From Diplodia intermedia (taxonomy: Eukaryota > Ascomycota > Dothideomycetes > Botryosphaeriales > Botryosphaeriaceae), in assembly GCA_021495925.1 (NCBI GenBank), contig JAKEKT010000089.1, positions 62,001 to 126,000 of the forward strand: a stretch of 64,000 nucleotides of DNA, given 5' to 3'. A program made the translations under genes and the position numbers. Shown here one piece after another: positions 24,850-36,161 of this stretch (its first letter is position 1; every line of letters starts with the position of its first letter). Under the pieces are notes generated by a model. That model was not told the origin of the DNA. It searched no databases and was given only the letters and a program-made list of their open reading frames with translations.

Positions 24850-25381
24850 GATGATGGAGATTGAGTGAGTGGGTTCGAAAGTGTGGGGTTGAAGTGAGCG
24901 TGGGGACGCGAGTGGTGGTTGGTCGAATATGGTCGAGGAGAGGACGAGCGGCGCTATGCAGATTTATCAAATGCGGCGGAACGACGCGTGGGCGCGCTCA
25001 TCAACATCAACATGGGCGGCGCGGGTGCAAGGACCAGCGGAGCCGCGGGCGCGGGCGTCATCGCTCGCTAAGGTGATCTTGCAGCGGGCCCTGTTCCGGC
25101 TTAGCGCGATTTTCATTATTTTCAGCCAATGGCAGTTGAGCCAGCAATCGCTTTGAATCCAGCACTTGGTAAGGCCGTTCAAAGCGCGCTAAAATCGGCA
25201 GCGGAAACAGTCAGGGCGCCGCTGCCTGATCATCGGCCGCCCGCCCGCCTTCCATATAAGCGCCTCTCCCACTCCCGCTCCTCCAACTCCTAACAACATC
25301 CATCGGCGACTCCACCCGTCATCGACAACTCCACATCTCCATCCACACAACCCATCGCAACACCGCGCATCGACCGCAACG
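24850..25381. promoter_or_regulatory. Divergent H4/H3 promoter
   Basis: These 532 bp separate the two start codons. Visible elements are an MCB-type ACGCGT at 24984-24989, CCAAT at 25126-25130, and a TATA-like CATATAAG at 25253-25260 on the H3 side. TTAGCGCG occurs in opposite orientations at about 25101 and 25184, flanking the CCAAT box and resembling an E2F-type site. MCB and E2F-like boxes are linked to G1/S transcription in fungi and animals. Their use here is inferred. Confidence 0.6.
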
Positions 25382-26359
<978 letters not shown>

Positions 26360-27308
26360 CTAAGCACGCTCACGGGACACAAGCCGCGAAAGGTGCAATT
26401 GCTGGTTCAGTTGGTTTTCGTGATCCGCCTTTTCCTGAGCCGCTGCTTGTTGGTTGAGGAGGGTCAACCAACTCTGCCAACCGATTGCGATAAAGCCTTG
26501 AATGGGTTAGCTATACCTGTCAGCCATGGAGAGGCGTGATTCTTACCTGCAAATATGCTTCGAAATTGTGGTGGAATGAACGTAAAGCTGAAGGCAGTAA
26601 CAGCAGGCCAGACTGGTTCGTGTCAGCATCTTGATTGAAAACGACCGCGAGTGGGACTAACGCTTGCATGAGTTCACCCATGAAATGGGGACGGCGATCT
26701 TGATTCTCTCGATAAGCTCTTCAAAAGTTGCCCCGCTCAACAAGGAATGCATGGAGAAGAAGTAAGTATTGAAGAGCGGCGTGAACATCAGTTGGTTCAC
26801 AACGATTTTGGCGGCCAGGCTCAGCAGCTTCGAGCTGTAGTTAAACGACTGACCCAGAAACATGAACCATCGATAGTTGGGAATAGACGTAAGACTGCCG
26901 ATGAAAACGGAACGCAGTGCTCTAGACGGCGAATATGAGTCTTCCTCGGAGTTAGAAATCATCTGGGCGGACAGGTCTCCAAAGAACCAAATCTGCAGCA
27001 ACGGGTCAGCGTGGCATTTCGGCTGAGAGTGGGGACCGTACCGTGATGGTGCTTAACAACTGGACTACATAGGGACGGCGGGCCTGTGCTCGACTGTAGG
27101 CACGAAATGGCCTTCCCACAGGTTCGAGCCATGACCACGACGGCCCATGAATGTTAACGGTCTTTGACTCCGATTCAGGAGGCTCCTCAAGAGACTGGCC
27201 GCTCTTGGTCTTTGTATATTTGCGTCGGACGCATGCGGGACGGCCCACGGCACACGGCAAGACGGGGCCGCGACGGAGAAGCACACGGGCAGAAATGGTG
27301 GGAGTCAT
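26360..27308 (-). CDS. Mpv17/PMP22 family membrane protein, probably mitochondrial
   Basis: Small multi-pass organelle membrane protein of the Mpv17/PMP22/Sym1 family. Exons 27308-27042, 26992-26662, 26612-26547 and 26496-26360 with introns of 49, 49 and 50 nt give 266 residues. Family hallmarks are WFFGDLSAQ, the IPNYRWFMFLG segment, NSCKLWPAVTAFSFTFIPPQFR and the closing GWQSWL. The N-terminal about 60 residues are rich in Arg and Ser without acidic residues at the start, suggesting a mitochondrial presequence. The start at 27308 was chosen for that reason; an in-frame ATG at 27377 is possible. A tail of about 35 residues after GWQSWL is rich in Gln, Ala and charged residues. The exact substrate or channel role is unknown. 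Confidence 0.9.
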
Positions 27309-27793
27309 GGTGCGGATGCCGTTGTGGCAGTCTTGGGCACGTAATAAGACGGCACTTTGGGGTGAAGATTGAGGCATTTCAGCCCGGCGGCGATCAGCGG
27401 GCACGGGTGGACCACGGCAGGAACACTGTAGGGAACAGAAGATTTGAGCCCTCTAAGCCTAGCCGAGGGTGCTGCAATCTTTCTACGCGGGTGATTAGAT
27501 CCGATGCCGGGGGGAAGGTGTGAGTCTTGAATGCAGATAATCGCGTTCAGATATCGAATCGAACCACTCCCGCAAGTATGGTTGTTTATCTAAACAAGAC
27601 AGACAGATGGGGGTGGGCTCAACTCTTGTGAACCTAGCGCTGGTGCCGGCCCCGACGCCGAAGCCGTAGAGCCGAGAGGGACTGCCGCACTGATAGCGCC
27701 ACGACGCGCCTGCCTTAGGCCGCGGTCGCGTCGAGGCGCACAGGTCGCGCATCTATGACGCCGCCACCGACATGACTCTGGCCATGGCCAACA

Positions 27794-29350
27794 ATGGCCA
27801 CCCGTGCATCGCCGTCTGTGGATCCGGCCTGCGACTCCGACTATGGCAGCGACCTGGATAGCGAGGTAGTGCTTCAGGTTCTCTCTGAACTGGAAACCGC
27901 GCCTGTCGCATCCTTGACCCTGGAGAGCATCCAAGATGATGCGCCTCACGCTGCCGCCGTTCGCCTTCCGGCCCTGCTTTCATCCAACCCAGGCAGGAAG
28001 TCGCCGCCTCTATCGCCGTCACATATCAAAATCGGCTACGGCCGGGGCCCAGGGGACGGTGAGAAGCGCTTCGACTTGGCTGGGCAAACACTGACGTGCT
28101 GACAGCGCCTAGTTGCCCGGGAGGAAAACCTTGTGCAGCGTCCCTTGGTGGAGCCAAAGCAAAGTCGCCACACTACTCTCGATGAGAGGTCTCCGCTGGA
28201 GCGCTTTCGAACCTCGCCTAAGAAGCCGCTTTCCGTCACGGACGTTGTGTCTCCAGCATGGTGCGAGCTGCAGTACTGGTACACGTTGACGAAGCATGGC
28301 CGAAAGAGACGGACCCCTGCCATGAAGCAAGGTTCCAAAGTCCACAAGCAGCTCGAGGATCAAGTGCATACAACAGTTGAGGTCGTGGTACAGTCAAGGG
28401 AGGATGCTTGGGGTCTAAAGATCTGGAATATCATCCAGGGCTTGCGAACTTTGAGACGGACGGGCCTTACGCGCGAGCTTGAAGTGTGGGGAGTCATCGA
28501 CGGCCAAGTCATAAACGGCATCATCGACGAGCTGTCCGACACGTGTCCAGACGAAGGGCTAGAGGAGCTTGCCCTTGCTCGTCTCAATCGACTAAAGAGC
28601 CAGCCAGCCAACCAGACGTCGATACCGCAGCATTTCAAGGCTCAAGAAGCAGTCGGCCTTGAATCGAAAGGCTGGATCGGCGAACCACACCAGCAGAGGA
28701 AGGTCTGGATAACCGATGTCAAGACCCGAGGCAGCAAGACTCTTCCTCAAGGCTCGTCAATGAGACCTACAGTCATGCAGTTAATGATGTATCGAAAGCT
28801 TCTGGCAGATCTGGCAACCAACGTGGTTGATGCAGAAATCATTTTCAGACGGTACCGTCTCAGGTCAAGCGAAAACTTTACCGACGCCTTTGTGGCCGAA
28901 ATCGGTGGCTTGGATTCCAATTTCCAAGACGACCTGTTGGACGGCCGTGAGGTTCTTTTGAGCAGCCAACATGACACCGTGTCAGAGTTGCTGGCTCACA
29001 ACTCGCTCTCAAAGCTTTGGTGCCTGATGATCCAAGAATTTCGCAAGACCATTTCGGGGCCTAGCGCCGTTGGCCAGGTTCTTCGGGCTGAATTTCGACA
29101 CCAGCAAACCGGCGATATCCTTGGGTCAAAAACACTTGTCTATGAGGAGGGCACGCTGGACAGCTATCTCGCGGAGGAGATGAGGTGGTGGCGTGGCGAG
29201 CGGAAAGCGAAAGGCGTTGACATCGAAGAAGCCTTCAAGTGCCGCATCTGCGAATTTGCAGAAGAGTGCGAGTGGCGGAAAGACAAGATCGAAGAAGCCA
29301 CGGCGAATCATCGCAGGAAAAAAGGGACTAGGTCGAAATCGGCGATTTGA
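27794..29350 (+). CDS. EXO5: Exonuclease V (EXO5/DEM1), PD-(D/E)XK nuclease with Fe-S cluster
   Basis: Single-strand DNA exonuclease of the EXO5/Dem1 family, acting in mitochondrial or nuclear genome maintenance. Exons 27794-28058 and 28113-29350, joined by a 54-nt intron, give 500 residues. The second exon needs the acceptor at 28111-28112, because the AG at 28104-28105 would break the frame. RecB-like nuclease residues are visible: Asp227 in GIIDEL, and Asp290 with Lys292 in TDVKT. Four cysteines fit the family's 4Fe-4S cluster: Cys139 in SPAWCELQYWY, and Cys465, Cys468 and Cys474 in C-x2-C-x5-C near the C terminus. The N terminus is acidic and Ser-rich. The C terminus is basic. Confidence 0.93.
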
Positions 29351-29690
29351 GAAGAGAGTGCAATAAGGCAAGGGAGTGCTGCCGTGGAACAGCGCTTTAA
29401 AATGGTATTATGATAGCAATTACAGGAAGACAACGACAATACTTCGTGTAGAGGACGTTCTCAGGCCTGAACAGCACACGTTAATAAGTCAGCCTCAAGT
29501 ATGCTCCCGTCGCCGATGTGCAGCCGCTCTGCTCGGTCTCAAGCTTCTGTTCCCGTGAATAACAAATGTGGTCAAAGAACTTGCACTGATAGAGGTATAT
29601 TAGGTGTATTGAAACGCTGATTGAAATAGAGCAAAGAAGCGTAGCAGTAATCCGAAGATGCGTAGATGTTGCCACGAGTTTCGATATGTA
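29351..29690. other. Convergent intergenic region
   Basis: 340 bp between the EXO5 stop and the stop of the next gene on the other strand. No gene or RNA recognised. Confidence 0.5.
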
Positions 29691-30402
29691 TCAGTAGGGT
29701 GGTCTCCTGTTCATCGATTCAGTGAGTGACCTGTGAGACGTGTTGCCGCTACGTGTAGTTTCTATCGGCGGACAGCTCGAGTTTGACTTACCTGTATCCG
29801 CCCGAGTCGCGCCTGCTCCGATGGCGCCTGGGCGGGCTGTGCTCTTCAATGACCTCTACGATGTCGTCGCCGTCGACTCTCCGCTCAGCGCTGATGCGTT
29901 CCTCGACCAGCACGGAGCGACTGCGCGGACGCGGCTGCGGGGGTGGGGGTGGAGGCCCGCTCGTACGGCGCTCTTCGACGATTATGTGTGGACGCGGACT
30001 CCTGCTGATTTCACGGATCTCGTGCTCATGCCTGGAGGTGCGGCGGCTGCGGCGGGAGCGCGAGGAGCGCGGAGGGCGTTCGCGCACAACTATCTCCTCT
30101 TCCCCAGCGATGGCGTTACGGCCCCCAAGGTTGGCAACCGTGAGAAGCAGCCAGGCGATGAGCAAGAAGCCGGCGACGGAGCCCAAGACGATGCCAACGA
30201 CGGCTCCCGGGGCAGGCCCGGAATTAAGACCTTGATAGGAGAGGGGAATATAGCCGCCGCTCGAATCGTAGGCCTGGCGTGGGATGAGATGGCTGTGCGA
30301 ACCGGCGGGAAGCGGGTCACTGGCGGGAGCGGAGCGCGACTTGAAGGCGGCGGCGAGGACTGTGACTCCATTGGGAGCTTGAGCGCGAGGTATCGCTGGC
30401 AT
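29691..30402 (-). CDS. Single-pass membrane protein with basic, Arg/Ser- and Pro-rich cytoplasmic tail
   Basis: No known function. Exon 1 (30402-29792) ends in a clear GTAAGT donor. Exon 2 is short, with the acceptor at 29731 giving 29730-29691 and a 216-residue product. A second AG 24 bases further on also keeps the frame and gives 208 residues. After about 55 residues, a Gly/Pro linker leads to one transmembrane helix (PGAVVGIVLGSVAGFLLIAW). Next come a run of Arg/Ser pairs, HIIVEERR, poly-Pro, SVLVEERI and RRHRSRRDSGGYR. Such short proteins with EERR motifs behind a single helix are common and uncharacterised in filamentous fungi. Starts upstream of 30402 are possible, but the sequence there does not look coding. 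Confidence 0.7.
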
Positions 30403-32187
30403 TGTTGCGTGCAGGCGTCCACTGCTTCCGAATGCTTGGAGATAGGGTAGCGACGAGTCGGCGAAAACCGGGCGCTCGTGGGCGCGGTTTCTTGGAGGGG
30501 TGCAATCGGGGCTTTGAATGCGAAGGATGCAGGGAAGCATGAGCCAGCACGGAGTAGTGCAGTGACAACAGAAGCGACGCGCTTTTGCGCGCGAGCCTGC
30601 GAATGTAGCAGTGACGGGCGGCGGTGTTCGGGTAGCGGCGTGCGGGCGGAGGAAGCAACCCAGAGCGGTGACGCAATGACTGGTGGCTGGGAGATGCGGC
30701 TGCAGCACCATCCATCTTGTTTTCTTTACAGCGCCCTCCGAGCCCTACAGCTCAAGTAGGCTTGCGCGCGCAATAACAGTACCAGGAACCGTGAGAGTGG
30801 CAGAGTGGGTTGCAAAAGTACTGGTCTCTCTGTCGCTGCATGGGCAGTTGAAGCAAGTATCAAGTATCCGGACGTGGATGCGAGCTCTAAACCCGTACAA
30901 GCACGTCCAGATAATAGGGAGGCTCAATTCCTGCAATCCGCTACGGCGGGATGAAAGCTGCACCTAGGTACGATCTTCCTTCCCGCCTCCGGATCGGCTC
31001 CGTCTCCGCAGGAACAGCACTGACCCTCTGGCGCCGCCGATCCTGCCCTACCACCCGCCAAGATGTCATGGTCTTTCCTCACACTCGCAGTGCGAGTCTT
31101 TGGAGCCATTTTGCGCATCCCTCCTTCTATGTGAAGCTCCGTTTCTCTGACAAGTTCCCAACTCTTGCTCTGCTCAGGAACCACACTGCACCAAGCAAGC
31201 TGTCTCCAAAGTGTTCGCGCCCAGGAGCGGATGCTTTCCATGATGACTTGTGGAGCACTCCGCAAGTAGAGAGCAGACACAGGTACGGCGAGATGCGGAT
31301 GAACTTGTTCATGATGGAAATGACAGCGCCTGTGCCTTCGCGTTGGCTAATAAGAAGTTGGACAAGGTTCCACCGTATCTGCTTGCCTGCCGAGAGATTG
31401 GCAGCTGATCATTGTGGAGTCGACACCGATCGAATGGAATTATAACACTACATAGTAGTAGTGGGTAGCAGACAGCTTCAGCATCCGGAGCTGGGCAGGC
31501 GTGACCGTCGTAACGGCGGTACCCTATTTTGTAACGGCGTCGAACTGCGGGCCAGGGTAGAACTGCAAGCCACTGGTCCAGAGTCAGGGGTTGTTCATCT
31601 AGAGGATTGAGGAGGTGGCACGCGAGGAGATACCTTTGGGGCCCGCTAAGGCCGCAATGTGCGCGCAGGCTTGGCACGCGTCGGACGCTTGGCCTGCACT
31701 GGCGCCCCAAAAAGCGACTCGTTGATGCAGGCAACTCCGAGAAAGCCGGCTTGCGGATGCGAGAGGAACAGCTGACGCTGGCCCAGCGAATCTCGTGCGG
31801 TACCATGGGCTTGGCAGAAAGATGGCGCGATGGCCTACGCGGAGCAGCCGGGCCCAAGAGCTGCTTGGCCGCAAGTGGCTAGTGGCACGCGCATTCCGTA
31901 TCCGCTCCGCCGCAATGCCGAGAGATTGTGACACTCCCCCCATCTTGCGACACATTAGGTCGCCGCTGGCCACTTCTCCCGTGCTTTCTTTCTTGACGCT
32001 CCTTGCTCCTATTACCTGCCCCCGCTCGCTGTTTTCTTCCTCGTGCCACCATCACCACTTCCGCTTCCATCACAGCCACAGCAACGACCGAGCCCTGTCG
32101 CATTCCCGGCTCCATCACATCCGTAGCAGCAGCGCGTCGCAACCCGGTGACATCTTTTCTGCAGTACATCGTTAATACAGAACCGCA
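30403..32187. other. Intergenic region, no supported gene
   Basis: About 1.8 kb between two outward-facing genes. Frames of up to 182 codons occur on both strands (for example 31309-31857 minus and 30951-31445 plus). They have no recognisable domain or coherent splicing, and they overlap one another. The last 200 bases before 32188 are rich in C and T, as expected of a fungal core promoter. Confidence 0.45.
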
Positions 32188-32584
32188 ATGTCGCAAAAAT
32201 TTGTGGGCACTCCCGCAACCCCTTTCGGTTGACGAGGCCATTGGTATTGATTGTGAATAGGATGCTCCTCCCCCTGGCTATCCGCAGCAGCCGCCACCAG
32301 CTGCGTATGGCCCGCCTCCGCCCTCCGACTACTCAACACCCCCGCCTCCCGGAGCCTATGGTTCACCCGCTCCTCAAGGATATTATGGAGCACCTCCACC
32401 TCAAGGATACTACCCTCCCAACCAGCAGCAGATGTATGGTCCGCCGCCGGGCCAGATGCAATACCAGCAAGGATATCCGCCTCAGACGGTTTACGTGGAG
32501 GAGAAGAAGAGCGGCTCGGATGGCATCTTCACTGGCCTATTAGCGGGTCTGGCGTGTTGCTGCTGCTTGGATTGTTTGTTCTAA
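32188..32584 (+). CDS. Small Pro/Tyr/Gln-rich protein with C-terminal Cys-rich membrane module (CYSTM type)
   Basis: A predicted 112-residue protein. Exon 1 is only 15 nt (32188-32202, Met-Ser-Gln-Lys-Phe), followed by a 58-nt intron with donor GTGGGC and a branch-like GGTTGAC, then exon 2 at 32261-32584. The body consists of irregular Pro-Gly-Tyr and Pro-Gln-Gly-Tyr repeats. The C terminus is VYVEEKKSGSDGIFTG, then a short hydrophobic stretch and Cys-Cys-Cys-Cys-Leu-Asp-Cys-Leu-Phe. CYSTM proteins are tail-anchored and linked to stress tolerance in eukaryotes. The donor is not the commonest type, so the first exon is less certain than the rest. Confidence 0.8.
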
Positions 32585-32864
32585 ACCTGGAGGAACGACA
32601 CGAAGGTCAAACGACAGGTTGGCTGGGAGTATGACGCGATGGTGAAATTGGCGTTGGCGATTTTCTATTACATCTCGGCCGGCGCGCCGGAGTCGATGCT
32701 GCTAAACAAGTTTTTAAACAAACTGGTCAGATAAGAAGCTGGAACCATTTTCATAACCTTTAATGCCATTTCTGCAGCTGAACAGAAATCCCGGCCTACC
32801 ATTACGCCAGCTGCTCCAAACTCCTGACGCCATTGAATGCTATGTTGTATCTGGGACGCGGATC

Positions 32865-33936
32865 CTAAGAGACGTCCATCTTTTCGCCGGGGGTGTTTTC
32901 TTCCGCTTCACCCTCTTCCATTTCACTTTCGTTCCCAACTTCTCCAGACTCTGTCATGTCAGCGTCTCGCTCTCTGCTGCCGTTTTGGCTGTCGTCATCC
33001 CTCCCGGCGGGGCTGGCGGCACCCCCAAAGCTAGCAGCCGGGCTCGGGGCTGAAAGTAAGCCTTTTTGCACGGCAAGCTGGCTTGTTTGGGCAGGATTTG
33101 GCGTTTGGCCTCCGACATCTGGCCGCGGGGTGCCGACAGCGCTTGTCTCTCCCTTCGCACTGCTGCCCTCGGCACCTTCGTCCAAGCCTTCTTCACCCCC
33201 CTCCATACCTTCCTTGCGTTCGGCCTCTTCCTTTTCATCCCGTATGAGACGAAGCATCTGGCGACCTTCCTCAACAATCCTGCCGAATTGCTCTCTCCTC
33301 TCAGCCCACGTCTGGGCGTAGACCCTGCTCTCTTGCTCCAGCTCGGCAATCTCAGACTCCAACTTGTGAAGTTGCGTGGTTTGGTCCTCGCGCGGACGCA
33401 ACATGCGGTTGCTCGTTATGCGCTCAGCCAGCTCGTCGTAAGTTTTTCTGCGGGCCAAGGTCGCACGTGCCGCATCCAACTGGAGCCGTAGCGACGCAGT
33501 GCTCTCACGGATCGCGGCGGCTGTTGCCTCGATCTTGGCCTTTTCCGCGGCATAACGCTTCCTCTCAGCTTCATTGCTGTTGCGCAGCAGCTGGATGCGG
33601 ACAACGCTGTCGGCTAGAGCGGCAAAGTCGAGCAGCATGTCGGTGCGCCAAGCATCCCGCTCGGCAGCCTGGCTGGCGCGGGCAGCATCGTGGTCCTCAT
33701 CGGCCGAGGTAGCGTCTGGTGGAGGGGTGGGTAAGGCGGCAGGAGGGGCATACAAGGGCGAGTCGGGCGTGAGGAGACGTTTGGTTATACGTTGGAAGGG
33801 TCGCTCTTCGATGCGCAACAGTCGCGACTTGTGGATTTGATCTGCGCAGCGTCAGAAGCTGCCAATTGCACGACGGGAGCGCGATACACATACCCTCATC
33901 GGTCTGGTCGAGCAGGCCATAGTCTTGCGACGACAT
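32865..33936 (-). CDS. THO complex subunit 7 (THOC7-like)
   Basis: Component of the THO/TREX complex, which couples transcription with mRNA export and limits R-loops. Exons 33936-33894 and 33841-32865 (52-nt intron) give 339 residues, starting Met-Ser-Ser-Gln-Asp-Tyr. The conserved N-terminal block runs through HKSRLLRIEERPFQRITKRLL. A long coiled coil with many Ala, Arg, Glu and Leu covers roughly residues 60-220 (ERKRYAAEKAKIEATAAAIR, then ELEQESRVYAQTWAERREQF). The C-terminal third is low-complexity and acidic, with Ser/Thr-Pro sites. It is divergent from the Elongin A gene, so two transcription-linked genes share about 430 bp. Confidence 0.87.
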
Positions 33937-34366
33937 GGCGGAAGTGCGGGGGTGAGGGTGGATGACGCTGCAGTCGCGCGCAAAGTGCCTAGTAGGTAGT
34001 AGTTTTGGCCTGCAGCCGGAAGAACGTCGGGAGGCGGCTGCCCATTATTTAAAGACGTCAGGCTGGGAGCAGTGGTCACCCGTCCCCTCCGCCTCCTTTG
34101 ACATCCCGTGCTGCCTGCTTGGCCGTCAAAGGTCTTGTGCCCGCACCGACCCCTCTGCTGCAGCTGTCTGACGCGGGCTTCTTAAAACTCACCCTGACCT
34201 GCCAATTTGCAACGTTGCCCCCCAGCGCCCGCACGCCGCGTCCACATGGAGCTTGCTGCCGCACTTGGCCGCGAACTCCGCCTGCGCCACAGAGCTACGA
34301 CGCCTTGAACATTTGCTTCAGCCGGACTCGAGTGCCCTCCCGATTACCTCCGCCCCGCCAGCCATT

Positions 34367-35308
34367 ATGCCCGCCCCCTCCTTGCTGGAAATGGTCAAGC
34401 GGCGCTTGCAGCGCAGCGTGGACCTTGTCGTTGACGTTGGCGACATCCCGTTCCATGTTTTGGAGTCCGTTCTGAAGAAAATCGAGAACCCCAAGCAACT
34501 ACGCGAGATCGAGGCCAACAGCCCACATATTGCCGAGGACACTGGTCCATTGTGGCTGAACTTCATCAAACGCGACATACAGAACTGGGAGCAGAAGCCA
34601 CACAAGCCCCGCAACCCCACCATGTGGTGCAAGGTCTACTACAAGCTCCGGCGCGAGCAGGAGGAGGAGATAATCCAGCAGCAGGATGCCTTGAGGGCTG
34701 CTCTGGCCAAGACAGAACAAGAGCGCAAGAAGAACACCAGCACGCTTCTCAACCGCGCTTTCGATCCCGTCCAGCATCGCCGCACACACGCAACATCGGG
34801 CCCGTCAGTGACGAAGGATCCGCGCAACTATACGTATATGCCTGGAGAGTCGAAGAAGAGGCTTACTGGCCGCGGCATCATGGCTAAGATTCAACATAAG
34901 GCTCAGGCAAGCCTGACAGCTAAGAAGAGCACTTCACTGATGAATGTGCCAACTCATCTTCTCAGCAGCCGGACCAAAACACTGGCCGCTCCGAAGAGTA
35001 TGGTGGCGGAGAAGAGCAGGGCTCCACAGCCCATTGACCGGGGGAAGCAAGCGCCGTCTAGAACTCTGCCAGCACGTCCAGCACCTACGCCTGGCGACAC
35101 GATCCGAAGGCAGAGGGAAGAAGCAGAGGCGAGACTGAGGGCGCTGACGACCGGAACTTCTCTACCCTCCGCAGCGAGGCAGACGGAAGGAACGAATGGT
35201 AACGTGGGAATGAAAGCTCAGGCGAGCGCCCCAGCAACCGGTAATGCTGCGCGCCCTTTGAAGCGGAAGGCAGAGACCAATTGCCTAGTACCATCGAAGA
35301 AAAAGTAG
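34367..35308 (+). CDS. Elongin-A-like protein (RNA polymerase II elongation factor SIII subunit A)
   Basis: A single uninterrupted frame of 313 residues. The N-terminal 80 residues are a clear Elongin A domain: SLLEMVKRRLQRSVDLVVDV, GDIPFHVLESVLKKIENPKQ, LREIEANSPHIAEDTGPLW and FIKRDI. This region contains the BC-box-type start through which Elongin A binds Elongin C. After it comes a Gln/Glu-rich helix (REQEEEIIQQQDALRAAL). A basic low-complexity tail ends in Pro-Ser-Lys-Lys-Lys, a likely nuclear signal. I chose the ATG at 34367 because it is the first in-frame ATG and starts right before the domain; upstream in-frame codons contain no ATG. Confidence 0.9.
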   Translation: MPAPSLLEMVKRRLQRSVDLVVDVGDIPFHVLESVLKKIENPKQLREIEANSPHIAEDTGPLWLNFIKRDIQNWEQKPHKPRNPTMWCKVYYKLRREQEEEIIQQQDALRAALAKTEQERKKNTSTLLNRAFDPVQHRRTHATSGPSVTKDPRNYTYMPGESKKRLTGRGIMAKIQHKAQASLTAKKSTSLMNVPTHLLSSRTKTLAAPKSMVAEKSRAPQPIDRGKQAPSRTLPARPAPTPGDTIRRQREEAEARLRALTTGTSLPSAARQTEGTNGNVGMKAQASAPATGNAARPLKRKAETNCLVPSKKK

Positions 35309-35760
35309 GGATTTTGGACTTCAATTTTTGTTCCCGTTTCTGGACAAGCATGGTGTTGGTGGGGTTCCAAGCATTTACGGGTCAGTGATTACACGGCGAA
35401 CTTATTTGGTGCAATTGGAAGGAATACCCCAGATTTTGAAGGATCAAAGTGGCGTTTGCAGAGCTTCAGAGAGGAATAGAAATAGAGCAAATGTCATGAA
35501 CACTGCTCGGTTAGACCAAGGTCGGGGGAAGAGCGGGCCCGCCATGTTTTTGGCGATTGTTCTATCTGAAAATGTGGATTGTGCTCGCTGTCCGTGCTCG
35601 TGTATGACTGGAACATGACCTAGTTCGAAGGTTGCCCTTGGCGCAAGTCGAGCCGAAACTGATGGAGAGCCTACCCCAAAATATTTCCCGGTTGCGCCAT
35701 CTTCCTTCAAGAGCTCATATGGTCCATCCTAGGTTCGTTTGTGGCCGGTAAGATAGGATT
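35309..35760. other. Convergent intergenic region (Elongin A / RUB1)
   Basis: 452 bp with no recognisable gene, presumably the 3' UTRs of both neighbours. Confidence 0.45.
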
Positions 35761-36161
35761 TCATGCGGCGCCGCCACGCAGGGCAAGGACAAGGTGCAGA
35801 GTGGCGCCGCCCTCGAGGTTGTATTCGGCAGCCGTCTTGTCATCGCTCCTACATCGGACAGGGACCGTCAGCTGCGAAGAGGCGGGAATCTGGGCGGATG
35901 CACGCACATTTGCTTGCCGCCGAAGATCAGACGCTGCTGAACCGGGGGAATGCCCTCCTTCTCTTCAACACGCTCCTTTATGCGCGAGACCTGGGAAAGC
36001 GGTACGGTCAGCGGGGCATCGCACTTGACAGGTACATGATGGCGGTACCTTGTAGTCGGGCTCGATGTCGAGCTCGATCTCCTTGCCGGTCAGCGTGCGC
36101 ACCCTGTTGGCGCGGTTAGCCAGCGTAGTGGGGGCGGGGCAATGACCTACTTGATCTGCAT
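35761..36161 (-). CDS. RUB1: NEDD8/RUB1 ubiquitin-like modifier
   Basis: Ubiquitin-like modifier conjugated to cullins. Four exons (36161-36151, 36103-36049, 35990-35908, 35848-35761), with introns of 47, 58 and 59 nt, give 78 residues. The sequence begins Met-Gln-Ile-Lys-Val-Arg-Thr-Leu-Thr-Gly and contains [20 protein letters not shown]. It ends Leu-Ala-Leu-Arg-Gly-Gly followed by Ala-Ala. Ala72 before Leu-Arg-Gly-Gly is the residue that separates NEDD8 from ubiquitin, which has Arg there. The Ala-Ala tail after Gly76 must be removed by a processing protease. Exon 1 is 11 nt and splits the Lys4 codon. Confidence 0.95.

Noticed and set aside
30951..31445. 164-codon frame on the plus strand
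   Set aside because: No domain, overlaps equally long frames on the other strand, and GC-rich DNA yields such frames by chance.
35761..36161. Ubiquitin instead of NEDD8
   Set aside because: Ala72 and the [20 protein letters not shown] segment are specific to NEDD8/RUB1.
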